From the NCBI GenBank assembly GCA_016704465.1, contig JADJAD010000004.1, positions 186,001 to 250,000 of the forward strand: a stretch of DNA of 64,000 nucleotides, read 5' to 3'. The DNA comes from Gemmatimonadota bacterium. GTDB taxonomy: Bacteria; Gemmatimonadota; Gemmatimonadetes; Gemmatimonadales; Gemmatimonadaceae. The notes beneath the pieces were generated by a model, which did no database searches, was not told the origin of the DNA, and was given only the letters and a program-made list of their open reading frames with translations. This document shows positions 23,789 through 32,399 of this stretch, piece by piece. Each line of letters starts with the position of its first letter. Position 1 is the stretch's first letter. The translations under genes and the position numbers were made by a program.

Positions 23789-24817
23789 GTGGCGTCCGAG
23801 ACCCTTTCCCAGAACGAAATCGACGCCCTGCTGGGCGGCGGTGGGCGCGCGGCCACGGCCACGTCGATCCCCGTTGTCCGCGACCTGCAGACCGAGGCGC
23901 AGGTCTACGATTTCCGGCGACCGCACCGCATCTCGAAGGAGCGGCTCCGCACGCTCGAGGCGATGTACGAACGCTGCGCCAAGTCGCTCGAGGGTTGGCT
24001 GCTCGGGCGCGTGCGCGGCGGCGTCCAGCTGCAACTCCAGAGCGTCGAGCAGTTCTCCTTCGGCGAGTTCACGCTCTCGCTCCCCACGCCCTGCGCGTCC
24101 TTCACGTTCGAGCTCAACGGCTCGGGTGGGCAGCAGGGGGTGCTCGACTTCGGGCACGAGTTCGCCTACTTCCTGATCGATCGCCTGTTCGGCGGCAGCG
24201 GGACGCCGGCGCTTCCCAATCGCGCCATGACGCCGATCGAGCGCATGGCGGTGCGGATGGTAGCCGACCGCGTGCTGACCGGGGTCAAGGAAGTGTGGCA
24301 GGACTACATCGAGCTGGACCTCGAGATCTCCGGGTTCGAGTCGATCCCCGAGATCCTGCGCGTCGCGAACCGCGAGGACCCGGTCCTCGTCGCGAACATC
24401 GAGGTGACCGCGGCCGACACGCGCAGCCTGTTGCTGATCTGCCTGCCGTTCGCCGTGCTCGAGCGCTTCTTCGCCGGCGGAACCGAGCGTCGCGAGACGG
24501 TGGTCGGCACCCCCGACGAGCGGATCGTGAACCGCGATATCGCCGAGCATTCCGTGCGCGGCACGCGCATCCCCGTGTCCGCACGCCTTCCCAGCTTTCA
24601 GCTCTCCATGCGCGAGCTGCTCGGCCTGTCGACGGGGAGCATCCTGTCCACCGGCGTGCCTCGCAACGCGGAGTTGGACGTCATCGTCGGCTCGCAGTCA
24701 CGCTTCCGGGCGGCGCCCGGCCGCATCGGGCCGTCCCTCGCCGTACGCCTCACCGACGGGCTCCTTCCGGCGCCCGAGACGGACTCCCTCCCGATTACGC
24801 GGACCACGACCTCATGA
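23789..24817 (+). CDS. fliM: Flagellar motor switch protein FliM
   Basis: C-ring protein that receives CheY-P; 342 residues, GTG start. The N-terminal CheY-binding peptide LSQNEIDALLGG is present, so chemotactic control is expected though no che genes occur in the window. The middle CheC-like domain has FGHEFAYFLIDRLFGGSG and MTPIERMAVRMVADRVLTGV, and the C-terminal SpoA domain has LLGLSTGSILSTGVPRNAEL. It overlaps fliN by 4 bp. Confidence 0.96.
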   Translation: MASETLSQNEIDALLGGGGRAATATSIPVVRDLQTEAQVYDFRRPHRISKERLRTLEAMYERCAKSLEGWLLGRVRGGVQLQLQSVEQFSFGEFTLSLPTPCASFTFELNGSGGQQGVLDFGHEFAYFLIDRLFGGSGTPALPNRAMTPIERMAVRMVADRVLTGVKEVWQDYIELDLEISGFESIPEILRVANREDPVLVANIEVTAADTRSLLLICLPFAVLERFFAGGTERRETVVGTPDERIVNRDIAEHSVRGTRIPVSARLPSFQLSMRELLGLSTGSILSTGVPRNAELDVIVGSQSRFRAAPGRIGPSLAVRLTDGLLPAPETDSLPITRTTTS

Positions 24818-25155
24818 CCGCTCCCGACGTCAATGCGCCCGGCCCCATGGAGGCCAACTTCGAGGAGATCACGGCCGCCCTGTCGGGCGGCGGCGAAGTG
24901 CCGATCTCGCTCCTGCTCGACCTGACCCTGCCGGTCTCCATCGAGTTGGGGCGCACGTCGATGACGGTGCAGGAGGTGCTGCGCCTCGGGCGCGGCAGCG
25001 TGGTGCAGCTGGACCGTCTCGCCGGCGAGCCGATCGACATCTTCGTTGGCGACCGTCGCTTCGCCGAGGGCGAGGTCGTGGTGCTGGGTGAGCACTTCGG
25101 CGTGCGCATCACGCGCATCCTGGCCAAGAAGGCCGTCGCCGAGGCTGCGGCGTGA
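24814..25155 (+). CDS. fliN: Flagellar motor switch protein FliN
   Basis: C-ring protein, 113 residues, ATG overlapping the fliM stop. The SpoA domain is complete: ISLLLDLTLPVSIELGRTSM, TVQEVLRLGRGSVVQLDRLA and GEPIDIFVGDRRFAEGEVVV, ending GVRITRILAK. Length and sequence are ordinary. It overlaps the fliO start by 4 bp. Confidence 0.96.
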   Translation: MTAPDVNAPGPMEANFEEITAALSGGGEVPISLLLDLTLPVSIELGRTSMTVQEVLRLGRGSVVQLDRLAGEPIDIFVGDRRFAEGEVVVLGEHFGVRITRILAKKAVAEAAA

Positions 25156-25493
25156 ACTTCGCGTCACTTGTCGGCGTGGCGCTGACCCTCGCCTTCGTCC
25201 TGGGACTGCTGGCTGTCACCATGCGCGTGCTGCGCAAGGTGTCGCAGGGGAGTTCGCTGGGCCGGAGCCGTGGGGCGTCACGCTCGAGGTGGTCCAGCGC
25301 ATCGCGCTGGGCCCCCGGCAGGGGATCGCCGTGGTGCGCATCGGCGATCAACTGCTCGCGGTGAGCGTCGGCGAAGGCGGGGTACGCGCCATCGCCGAGC
25401 TGGACACGGCCGAATCGCCCGTGACCGCGCCCTCGCCCCGCGAGGCGCTGAGCGGCCCGGTCTCGGCGCCCGCGATCGCGCCGAGCCGCGACT
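25152..25493 (+). CDS. fliO: Flagellar biosynthesis protein FliO, frameshifted; runs on into FliP
   Basis: FliO assists assembly of the FliP pore. It starts at GTG 25152 with a membrane segment (FASLVGVALTLAFVLGLLAV) and RKVSQG, then must change frame to continue EFAGPEPWGVTLEVVQRIAL and VVRIGDQLLAVSVGEGGVRA, the conserved cytoplasmic FliO region. The break lies at GGGG 25247-25250; one extra G would restore the frame, a typical homopolymer error. No stop separates this frame from the FliP signal sequence, so the 3' boundary given is arbitrary and a FliO-FliP fusion is possible. Confidence 0.75.
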
Positions 25494-26448
25494 TCCGCAC
25501 GGCACTGCTGCACGGGCTGCGCTCGGCTGGCCTCCCGCTGGCCGTGCTCGTTAGCCTCGGCCTCGGCCTCGCTCCGCGTGCCCTCGTGGCGCAAGCGGCG
25601 CGCCCGACCGGCGCTGCGACCCCTCCGGTGCCGGCCACCACTCCGGCCACCACTCCGGCCACCAGACCAGCCACCACATCGGCAACGAAGCCGGCCGCCG
25701 TGGTCCAGCCCGCGAGCGCGCAGGGCGCTGCCGCCGCCACCTCGTCGCTCGACGACGCGTTAGGCAAGGCGATTCCGCGGCTCGACCTCGCCGTGGACGG
25801 CAGCACCCCCGGCGGCCTCCGGCTGAGCGGATCGGTCGGCATCGTGATCATGCTCGGCCTGCTCACGCTCCTGCCGACGCTGGTCCTGATGATGACCAGC
25901 TTCACGCGCATCCTGATCGTCCTCCAGTTCCTGAAGCAGGCACTCGGGACCCAGACGGCGCCTCCGGCCCAGGCTGGTGAGTGCGCTCGCGTTGCTTCTG
26001 ACGGGTTTCGTGATGGCCCCTGACGATGACCGAGGTGAACCGCGTCGCCATCACCCCGTGGCTCGACGGACAGATCGAGCAGGGGGTGATGATGAAGAAC
26101 GCCCTCGGCCCCATGCGCGACTTCATGCTGCGCCAGGTGCGTGAGCGCGACGTCGCCGCCTTCGTCGACATGAGCGGCGGCCCGCCACCGGCGCGACCCG
26201 AGGACGTCTCGACCATCGTGCTCACGAGTGCCTTCGTGACCAGCGAGCTGCGTACCGCGTTCCAGCTCGGCTTCGTCCTGTTTCTCCCGTTCATCGTCAT
26301 CGACATCATCGTCAGCTCGATCCTGATGAGCATGGGAATGTTCATGCTCCCCCCCGCAATGATCGCGCTTCCCTTCAAGCTGCTGCTCTTCGTGCTGGTC
26401 GACGGCTGGGCCCTGCTGATCCAATCGCTCGTCCAGGGCTTCAAGTAA
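25494..26448 (+). CDS. fliP: Flagellar export-gate protein FliP, with two apparent frameshifts
   Basis: Core of the export gate. A signal-like segment (LAVLVSLGLGLAPRALVAQ, about 25535-25592) precedes a Thr/Ala/Pro-rich stretch and the first conserved block LLPTLVLMMTSFTRILIVLQ. Near 25972 the frame must shift to read LVSALALLLTGFVMAP (two bases seem to be missing where the family has QVL), and near 26022 again to reach TMTEVNRVAITPWL. The C-terminal part LTSAFVTSELRTAFQLGF and LPFIVIDIIVSSILMSMG is intact. No ATG start is evident; GTG 25544 or 25421 is possible, or fusion to FliO. All conserved FliP blocks exist, so I favour consensus errors. Confidence 0.8.
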
Positions 26449-26450
26449 CT

Positions 26451-26479
26451 CCCGTCCCCCCTCCCCCGTCCCCCGTCCC
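26451..26479. repeat. CCCCGTC heptad array
   Basis: About four C-rich units fill the 36-bp gap between fliP and fliQ, ending just before the fliQ ATG. They replace any recognisable ribosome-binding site there. Confidence 0.8.
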
Positions 26480-26484
26480 AGTTC

Positions 26485-26754
26485 ATGTCCTACTCGCTCG
26501 TCACCGATCTCGCCCGTAACGCCATCCTGATCGCCATGCTCATCGCGGGGCCCGTCCTCGTGGTGGCGCTCGTGATCGGCCTGCTGGTCAGCATCCTGCA
26601 GACGGTGACGCAAATCCAGGAGCAGACACTGTCGTTCGTCCCCAACCTGCTCGGTGTCGCCGCGACGTTCCTGGTCGGGCTCCCATGGATGTTGCAGCTG
26701 CTGGTGGAATACACCCAGCAGCTGTTCCGCTCGCTCCCGGCGCTGGTCGGCTGA
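26485..26754 (+). CDS. fliQ: Flagellar biosynthetic protein FliQ
   Basis: Export-gate subunit, 89 residues with two membrane helices: AILIAMLIAGPVLVVALVIG (about 14-33) and a second around 50-75 (VAATFLVGLPWMLQLLVEYT). The loop VSILQTVTQIQEQTLSFVPN is the family signature. It overlaps the fliR start (TGATG). Confidence 0.95.
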   Translation: MSYSLVTDLARNAILIAMLIAGPVLVVALVIGLLVSILQTVTQIQEQTLSFVPNLLGVAATFLVGLPWMLQLLVEYTQQLFRSLPALVG

Positions 26755-27548
26755 TGGCGCTGCCCGCCTTCGACCTCTTTGCCCCCGGCGCTCCCGCCAC
26801 ACTCGCGCTCTTCGGATCGCGGGTGAGCGGGCTCGTGCTCGTCGCGCCCGTCTTCTCGGCGCGTCCCGTGCCGATGAAGGTGAAGTCGTCGCTGGTGATC
26901 CTGCTGTCGATCCTCATGGTCCCGGTGGCGCAAAGCCACCTGCAGCAGGTCCCAGACCTCACCCCTGCCGCGATCGTCGGCGAGACGCTCGTCGGCTTTG
27001 GACTCGGCCTCGGCGCGGCACTCCTGATGGGAGCCGCCGAGTCGGCGGGGGAATTGCTCTCGATCCAGATCGGGCTGTCCGGTTCGGCCATCCTCGACCC
27101 ACTGACGCAGCAGCAGACGACCGCGCTGGGCCAGCTTGTGCACCTGTTCGCGATCTGCCTTGTGCTCTCGCTCGACGGGCACCTCGTCATGCTCGACGCC
27201 CTCGGCACGAGCGTCCAGCGCCTGCCCGTCGGCACGCCGCTGGACCACGCGGCGGGGATGCGGAGCTTCGTGTCGATGGGCTCGACGGTCTTCGCGCTGG
27301 GCCTGCAATTCGCAGCACCGGTGGTGGCGGTCGTCATGATCGCCAACGTCGCCCTCGCGGTGCTCAGCCGGGCGGCGCCGCAACTCCAGATCCTGCAGCT
27401 CGCCTTTCCGATCCAGATTCTCGTTGGCCTGGGGACGCTCGTCGTCACCCTGCCGTTCATCGCCACCTGGTTCCTGGGCTGGGAGGCGTCGTATGATGCC
27501 ATCCTGACCCGGGCCATGACCGCCCTCAGCGGCGTGGGAGGGCGCTGA
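26754..27548 (+). CDS. fliR: Flagellar biosynthetic protein FliR
   Basis: Export-gate subunit, 264 residues, ATG overlapping the fliQ stop. Several membrane segments and family motifs are visible: FGSRVSGLVLVAPVFSARPV (about 20-39), MGAAESAGELLSIQIGLSGS and LSRAAPQLQILQLAFPIQIL. Length is normal. It belongs to the fliP-Q-R-flhB export-gate group and is followed 1 bp later by flhB. Confidence 0.95.
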   Translation: MALPAFDLFAPGAPATLALFGSRVSGLVLVAPVFSARPVPMKVKSSLVILLSILMVPVAQSHLQQVPDLTPAAIVGETLVGFGLGLGAALLMGAAESAGELLSIQIGLSGSAILDPLTQQQTTALGQLVHLFAICLVLSLDGHLVMLDALGTSVQRLPVGTPLDHAAGMRSFVSMGSTVFALGLQFAAPVVAVVMIANVALAVLSRAAPQLQILQLAFPIQILVGLGTLVVTLPFIATWFLGWEASYDAILTRAMTALSGVGGR

Positions 27549-27549
27549 C

Positions 27550-28638
27550 ATGGCCCTCGCAGACCAGGAGAAGACAGAGGCCCCAACTCAGAAAAAGCGG
27601 GACGATTCACGCAGCGAGGGCAGGGTCCCACGCTCGCAGGAGCTGACCACCTCGTTCGTCCTGCTGGGCGCGGCGATGCTGATCAACATGCTCGGCGGGT
27701 CCATCGGCCATGGCATCATGCAGCTGTTTGCCGACGGCATCGCCGCGACCGGCTCGGCCCCGTTAGGCGCCGACTCCGCCGTCGGGCTGGTGCGGCAGAT
27801 CTTCGGGCGCGCACTCGTGATCGTCGGTGGCTGGGGCGGCGCGTTGATGCTCGTCGGGCTGTCCATCGCGATCCCGCAGGGACGCGGCATCTTTGCGTTC
27901 AAGCAGATCGCCCCGGACTTCAGCAAGCTGTCGCCGGCCAAGAACGCCAAGCGCATCCTCGGCATCCAGTCGCTGGCTGACTTGTTCAAGTCGCTCCTGA
28001 AGCTGGCCCTCATCGGCTTCGCGGTGCGGAACGCGCTCACGGCAGCGTGGTCCGACATCCTCGCCCTGGGGCAGGAGCCGAACTTCAGCTTCCTCGCCGT
28101 GACCATGCGGTACTCGGTCAAGCTCCTGACGACCGCGGGCCTGTGCTATCTCGGCCTGGCCGGGCTCGACTACGCCTTCCAGATCTGGCAGTTCGAGCAG
28201 GGGCTGAAGATGAGCCTCCAGGAGATCAAGGAGGAGAACAAGCAGTCGGAGGGCGACCCGCTGATGAAGCAGCGCATGCGCTCGTTCGGCCGCTCGCTGG
28301 CGCGTCGGCAGATGATGCAGGCGGTCCCGAAGGCCGACGTGGTGATCACGAACCCGACGCACATCGCGGTGGCGCTGATCTACGACCCGTTCAAGGCTCC
28401 GGCCCCGATGGTGGTCGCCCTCGGACAGCGCAAGGTGGCCGAGCGCATCAAGGCCGTCGCCCGCGAGCACGGCATTCCGTGCATCGAGAACAAGCCGCTG
28501 GCACGAGCGCTGCTGGCCAGCGCGCGCGTGGGCCAGATGATCCCGAGTGAACTCTACATCGCCGTGGCCGAGATCCTGGCCTTCGTCATCCGCCGCCGCA
28601 TCGCGCGCGGCAAGGCGCTGCAACACGTGACCGTATGA
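27550..28638 (+). CDS. flhB: Flagellar export switch protein FlhB
   Basis: FlhB controls substrate specificity of export with FliK; 362 residues. The hydrophilic start KTEAPTQKKRDDSRSEGRVP, four membrane helices, the ring-forming cytoplasmic linker (LKMSLQEIKEENKQSEGDP) and the autocleavage site NPTH in VVITNPTHIAVALIYD are all present. The start lies 1 bp after the fliR stop. An intact NPTH site indicates the hook-to-filament switch should operate. Confidence 0.97.
   Translation: MALADQEKTEAPTQKKRDDSRSEGRVPRSQELTTSFVLLGAAMLINMLGGSIGHGIMQLFADGIAATGSAPLGADSAVGLVRQIFGRALVIVGGWGGALMLVGLSIAIPQGRGIFAFKQIAPDFSKLSPAKNAKRILGIQSLADLFKSLLKLALIGFAVRNALTAAWSDILALGQEPNFSFLAVTMRYSVKLLTTAGLCYLGLAGLDYAFQIWQFEQGLKMSLQEIKEENKQSEGDPLMKQRMRSFGRSLARRQMMQAVPKADVVITNPTHIAVALIYDPFKAPAPMVVALGQRKVAERIKAVAREHGIPCIENKPLARALLASARVGQMIPSELYIAVAEILAFVIRRRIARGKALQHVTV
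28499..28514 (+). promoter_or_regulatory. Intragenic sigma-54-like site within flhB
   Basis: TGGCACGAGCGCTGCT matches TGGCACG-N4-TTGC with one mismatch and correct GG-N10-GC spacing, about 130 bp before flhA. It also encodes part of the conserved end of FlhB, so chance is a real alternative. Confidence 0.25.
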
Positions 28639-28645
28639 GCCCCGC

Positions 28646-30739
28646 ATGAGCACCGCCGTCCGCCCGCTCCCGCAGGCCGAGGGATTCGCCAAGCGCAACG
28701 CCGAGATGGGACTCGCCGTCGCGGTGGTCCTGGTGCTGGCCCTGATGATCGTTCCGCTGCCGTCGTTCATCCTCGACCTGCTGCTGGCGTCCAGCATCGC
28801 GCTGTCGCTGGTGGTCCTGCTGACCACCATGCAGACGGTGGAGCCCCTGGAATTCTCGTCGTTCCCGGCGCTCCTGCTGCTGCTCACGCTCTTCCGACTC
28901 GGCCTGAACTTCGCCAGCACGCGCCTCATCCTGTCGGAGGGACACGCGGGCGAGGTCATCCAGGCCTTCGGACAGTTTGTCATCGGGGGGAACTACGCGG
29001 TCGGCGTCGTGCTCTTCCTGATCCTGATCGCGATCAACTTCATCGTGATCACGAAGGGCGCGGGGCGCGTGGCCGAGGTCTCGGCCCGCTTCACCCTCGA
29101 TGCCATGCCCGGCAAGCAGATGGCGATCGATGCCGACCTCTCGGCGGGGCTGATCGACGAGAACGAGGCACGCCGACGCCGCGAGGAGATCGCCCGCCAG
29201 GCCGACTTCTACGGGGCCATGGATGGGGCGTCCAAGTTCGTGAAGGGCGACGCGATCGCCGCGCTGCTCATCACCGGCATCAACATCCTGGGCGGGATCT
29301 TCATCGCCGTGATCCAGCGCGGACTACCGCTGGCGCAGGCCGCCTCGCAGTACACCATCCTCACGGTGGGCGAGGGACTGGTCGCCCAGGTCCCGGCCCT
29401 GATCGTCTCGACGGCGGCCGGCATCATGGTGACGCGCGCATCGGGACAGGTGAAGATGGGCGCGCAGGTGTCGCAGCAGCTGGCGGCGTACCCCAAGGCG
29501 ATCTACGTGACCGCGGGGGTGCTCACCCTGTTCGGATTGATTCCGGGGCTGCCGAAAGTGCCGTTCCTCGCGCTCGGCGCGGGGCTCTTCCTGCTCGCCC
29601 GCGCTGCGGCGAAGGCAGAGGTCAGGCGCAACACGCAGGCACGCGAGGCCGCCGACGAGGCCGAGCGCGTGCCCGAGAAGCCGGCCGACCCGATGCGTGA
29701 CCTGCTGCAGATCGACCCGATCGAGCTGGAGGTCGGCTACGCGCTGATCCCGCTCGTGGACGAGCGGCAGGGGGGCGACCTGCTCGAGCGGATCCAGCTC
29801 CTGCGCAAGCAGGCCGCGCTCGAGGTCGGGATCCTCATCCCGCCCATCCGCGTACGCGACGACCTGCACCTGCCGGCCAACGAGTACGTGATCAAGCTGC
29901 GCGGCTCGGAGATCGCCCGCGCCGAGGTCATGCCGCGCTTTCACCTGGCGCTCGACACGGGGTCGGTGATCCACGGCATCGAGGGGATCGAGACCATCGA
30001 CCCGGCCTTCGGCCTCACCGCCCGCTGGATCGCCTCGTCGCGGCGGGTGGAGGCGGAATCGTTAGGCTATGTGGTGGTCGAGCCGGCCGTGGTCGTCGCC
30101 ACGCACCTCATGGAGTCGCTCAAGGTCAACGCGGCCGAGCTGCTCGGCCGCCAGGACGTGCAGGAGATGGTCGAGGCGCTCAAGCGCACACACCCGGCCC
30201 TCGTCGAGGACCTCGTCCCGGGCAAGGTCTCGCTGGGACTGCTGCATCGCGTGCTGCAGCGCCTGCTGCGCGAGCGCATCCCGATCCGCGACATGGTCAC
30301 GGTCCTGGAGGCGCTGGGCGATGGGGTCGAGCAGACGAAGGACGCCGAGGTGCTGACCGAGCACGTGCGGCGTTCGCTCTCCAACGTCATCGCCCGCGCC
30401 TACTCCGATCCGTCGGGCGCCGTGAGCGGGATCACGATCGGTCCGCGCCTCGAGGCGTCGCTCATGGGGCTCTTCTCACCCCGCAACGCGCCGGCCGGGC
30501 TCGCCCCGCTCACCCCCGACCTGCTGGCCGACCTGCTGCGCGAGCTGAGCTTCCTCACCACGACCCACGCGAGCGAGGGACGACTCCCGCCGCTCATCAC
30601 GCCGCCGTCGCTGCGCATCGGCGTGCGCCGGCTCGTGGAGCCGGTGCTTGCCACGCTGCCGGTGATCTCGCTCGCCGAACTGCCGACCTCCGTCAAGTTG
30701 AACTCCGTCGCCACCTGGGAGATGACCCATGCTGCTTGA
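28646..30739 (+). CDS. flhA: Flagellar biosynthesis protein FlhA
   Basis: FlhA is the nonameric export ring that docks chaperone-substrate complexes; 697 residues, normal length. Membrane helices fill about residues 15-310, with the conserved FHIPEP-type segment GRVAEVSARFTLDAMPGKQM and AIDADLSAGLIDENEARRRR. The cytoplasmic domain follows, with LEVGYALIPLVDERQGGDLL and HLMESLKVNAAELLGRQDVQ. It overlaps flhF by 11 bp. Confidence 0.97.
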   Translation: MSTAVRPLPQAEGFAKRNAEMGLAVAVVLVLALMIVPLPSFILDLLLASSIALSLVVLLTTMQTVEPLEFSSFPALLLLLTLFRLGLNFASTRLILSEGHAGEVIQAFGQFVIGGNYAVGVVLFLILIAINFIVITKGAGRVAEVSARFTLDAMPGKQMAIDADLSAGLIDENEARRRREEIARQADFYGAMDGASKFVKGDAIAALLITGINILGGIFIAVIQRGLPLAQAASQYTILTVGEGLVAQVPALIVSTAAGIMVTRASGQVKMGAQVSQQLAAYPKAIYVTAGVLTLFGLIPGLPKVPFLALGAGLFLLARAAAKAEVRRNTQAREAADEAERVPEKPADPMRDLLQIDPIELEVGYALIPLVDERQGGDLLERIQLLRKQAALEVGILIPPIRVRDDLHLPANEYVIKLRGSEIARAEVMPRFHLALDTGSVIHGIEGIETIDPAFGLTARWIASSRRVEAESLGYVVVEPAVVVATHLMESLKVNAAELLGRQDVQEMVEALKRTHPALVEDLVPGKVSLGLLHRVLQRLLRERIPIRDMVTVLEALGDGVEQTKDAEVLTEHVRRSLSNVIARAYSDPSGAVSGITIGPRLEASLMGLFSPRNAPAGLAPLTPDLLADLLRELSFLTTTHASEGRLPPLITPPSLRIGVRRLVEPVLATLPVISLAELPTSVKLNSVATWEMTHAA

Positions 30740-31565
30740 GACCTTCCATGGCACCGACCTGCGCCGCGTCTTCGACGATGCCCGGCGCGCGTTAGGCGAC
30801 GACGTGCTGATCGTGCGCAGCGCCGTGTCGCGGGACGGCGGGGTGACACGCGTCGAGGTGATCGCCGCTCGCCAGCAGGACCTGCAGTCGCTGCGCGCGC
30901 GCCTGGAGCCGACCACCCCCACCCTCCCTCGCACGCAGGGCGGACGCGGGCGCAGCGGCCCGCTCCTGCTCGCCCTCGTGGGCCCCACCGGCGCCGGCAA
31001 GACGACGGTGGCCGCCAAGCTCGCCCTGCACCGCGCCGTGTTCGGCAGCCGCAAGGTCGGCCTCATCACCCTCGACACCTATCGCGTCGGCGCGCTGGAG
31101 CAGATGCAACAGTACGCCGAGGTCATGAACCTCCCGCTCGAGGTCGTGTACGACGCCCGCGAGGTCCCGGCCGCGATGAAGCGGCTCGAGGACCGCGACG
31201 TGGTGATCGTCGACACACCGGGGCGCTCGCCCAGGTCCAGCGATGCCAACGCCCAGTGGCAATCGCTGCTGCGCGCCATCACGCCCGACGAGGTGCACCT
31301 GGTGCTCCCGGCGACCATGCGCCCCGATGGCGTCCCCGCCCTCGTGCAGGCCATGGCCGCCTGCCGCCCGACGCATGCCCTGATCACCAAGGTCGACGAA
31401 CTGCACGATGAGCGTGCGATCGCCGACGTGGCCGCGCGCGTCGACCTCCCCATCCGGTGGATCGCCGACGGCCACGCCGTCCCCGATGACCTGCACCCGT
31501 CGCGCAATCGCATCCTCGGCGCGCTCGGGATCTCGACCGGCACCGGCGCCACGCGGGCCGCATGA
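30729..31565 (+). CDS. flhF: Flagellar SRP-like GTPase FlhF
   Basis: FlhF governs the site and number of flagella; 278 residues, shorter than many (350-450) because the linker between the B domain and the NG domain is brief. G1 reads LVGPTGAGKTTVAAKLA (about residues 79-95), G2/G3 read LITLDTYRVGALEQMQQYAE and VIVDTPGRS, and G4 is ITKVDE. It overlaps flhA and flhG, the standard flhA-flhF-flhG-fliA order, implying a polar or otherwise placed flagellum. Confidence 0.94.
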   Translation: MLLETFHGTDLRRVFDDARRALGDDVLIVRSAVSRDGGVTRVEVIAARQQDLQSLRARLEPTTPTLPRTQGGRGRSGPLLLALVGPTGAGKTTVAAKLALHRAVFGSRKVGLITLDTYRVGALEQMQQYAEVMNLPLEVVYDAREVPAAMKRLEDRDVVIVDTPGRSPRSSDANAQWQSLLRAITPDEVHLVLPATMRPDGVPALVQAMAACRPTHALITKVDELHDERAIADVAARVDLPIRWIADGHAVPDDLHPSRNRILGALGISTGTGATRAA

Positions 31566-32395
31566 CCACGCCCGTCGACGCACTCCCCCGCGTTGCTCCG
31601 CCCCCACCACGGGCGCAGGAAACGCCGCGCGCCCCCGTGGTGGCGGTGGGCAGCGGCAAGGGCGGCGTCGGGACCTCCACGATCGCCGCGCTGCTGGCCG
31701 CCACCATGGCCGAGCAGGGACACCGGGTGCTCCTGATCGACGCGGCGCAGCGCGTGGGTGGCCTGCATCACCTGCTTGGAGTCGAGCCGAGCGGAACGCT
31801 CGGCCAGCTGCGTGGTGAGCGCGAGCCGCACCAGCTCCTGGTGCCGATCGCCGAACGCCTGTCGCTCTTTCCCGCGACGATGGACGATCCGGAATTGCGA
31901 CCGACGGAACGCCGCCTCCTCATGCGGCGCGTGACGTCACTGCACGCGGACTTCGACCTGGTGATCGTGGATGCCGGCTCGAGCGCGGAGTCGCTCGTGA
32001 ACGCCTGCGTCGATGGCGCGGGCCGGCTCCTCGCCGTCACCGCCGGCGACCGCATCTCCCTCGTCGCGACGTACGCCGTGGTGAAGCTCCTGAATGAGCG
32101 CGCGCCACATGTGCGCGTGGACATCCTCGCCAACCGCGTCGACCAGGACAGCGCCGACCGGTTGCACGAATACCTCACCGGGGCCTCGATCCGCTTCCTG
32201 TCGCGGACGACCCCGTTCGCCGGCGCCGTGCCCGACGACCCCGACTTCGGCAGCGCCCTCGCGGCCGGCCTCGGGACCGCCGAGGCCTCGGTCGGCTCCA
32301 CTGCGGCGATCGCGGTCCGCACCATCGGCGAACGCATCCTCGCCGAGTCGGCCGCAACCCCGACGTCACTGCCTCGTCTCTTGAGAAAAGGTTGA
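31562..32395 (+). CDS. flhG: FlhG/FleN-type MinD-like protein with altered ATPase motifs
   Basis: FlhG limits flagellar number by stimulating FlhF. This 277-residue homologue has the expected position and fold, but its P-loop reads GSGKGGVGTSTIAALLAA: the P-loop lysine normally in GKGGVGK[ST] is Thr. The following LIDAAQRVGGLHHLLG lacks the second Asp of the usual DADLGLAN, and the Walker B region reads LVIVDAGSS. ATP hydrolysis may be weak or lost. The codon (ACC) is not a one-base change from Lys, and the frame is intact. It overlaps flhF by 4 bp and is followed 4 bp later by fliA. Confidence 0.88.
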   Translation: MTTPVDALPRVAPPPPRAQETPRAPVVAVGSGKGGVGTSTIAALLAATMAEQGHRVLLIDAAQRVGGLHHLLGVEPSGTLGQLRGEREPHQLLVPIAERLSLFPATMDDPELRPTERRLLMRRVTSLHADFDLVIVDAGSSAESLVNACVDGAGRLLAVTAGDRISLVATYAVVKLLNERAPHVRVDILANRVDQDSADRLHEYLTGASIRFLSRTTPFAGAVPDDPDFGSALAAGLGTAEASVGSTAAIAVRTIGERILAESAATPTSLPRLLRKG

Positions 32396-32399
32396 TCCG

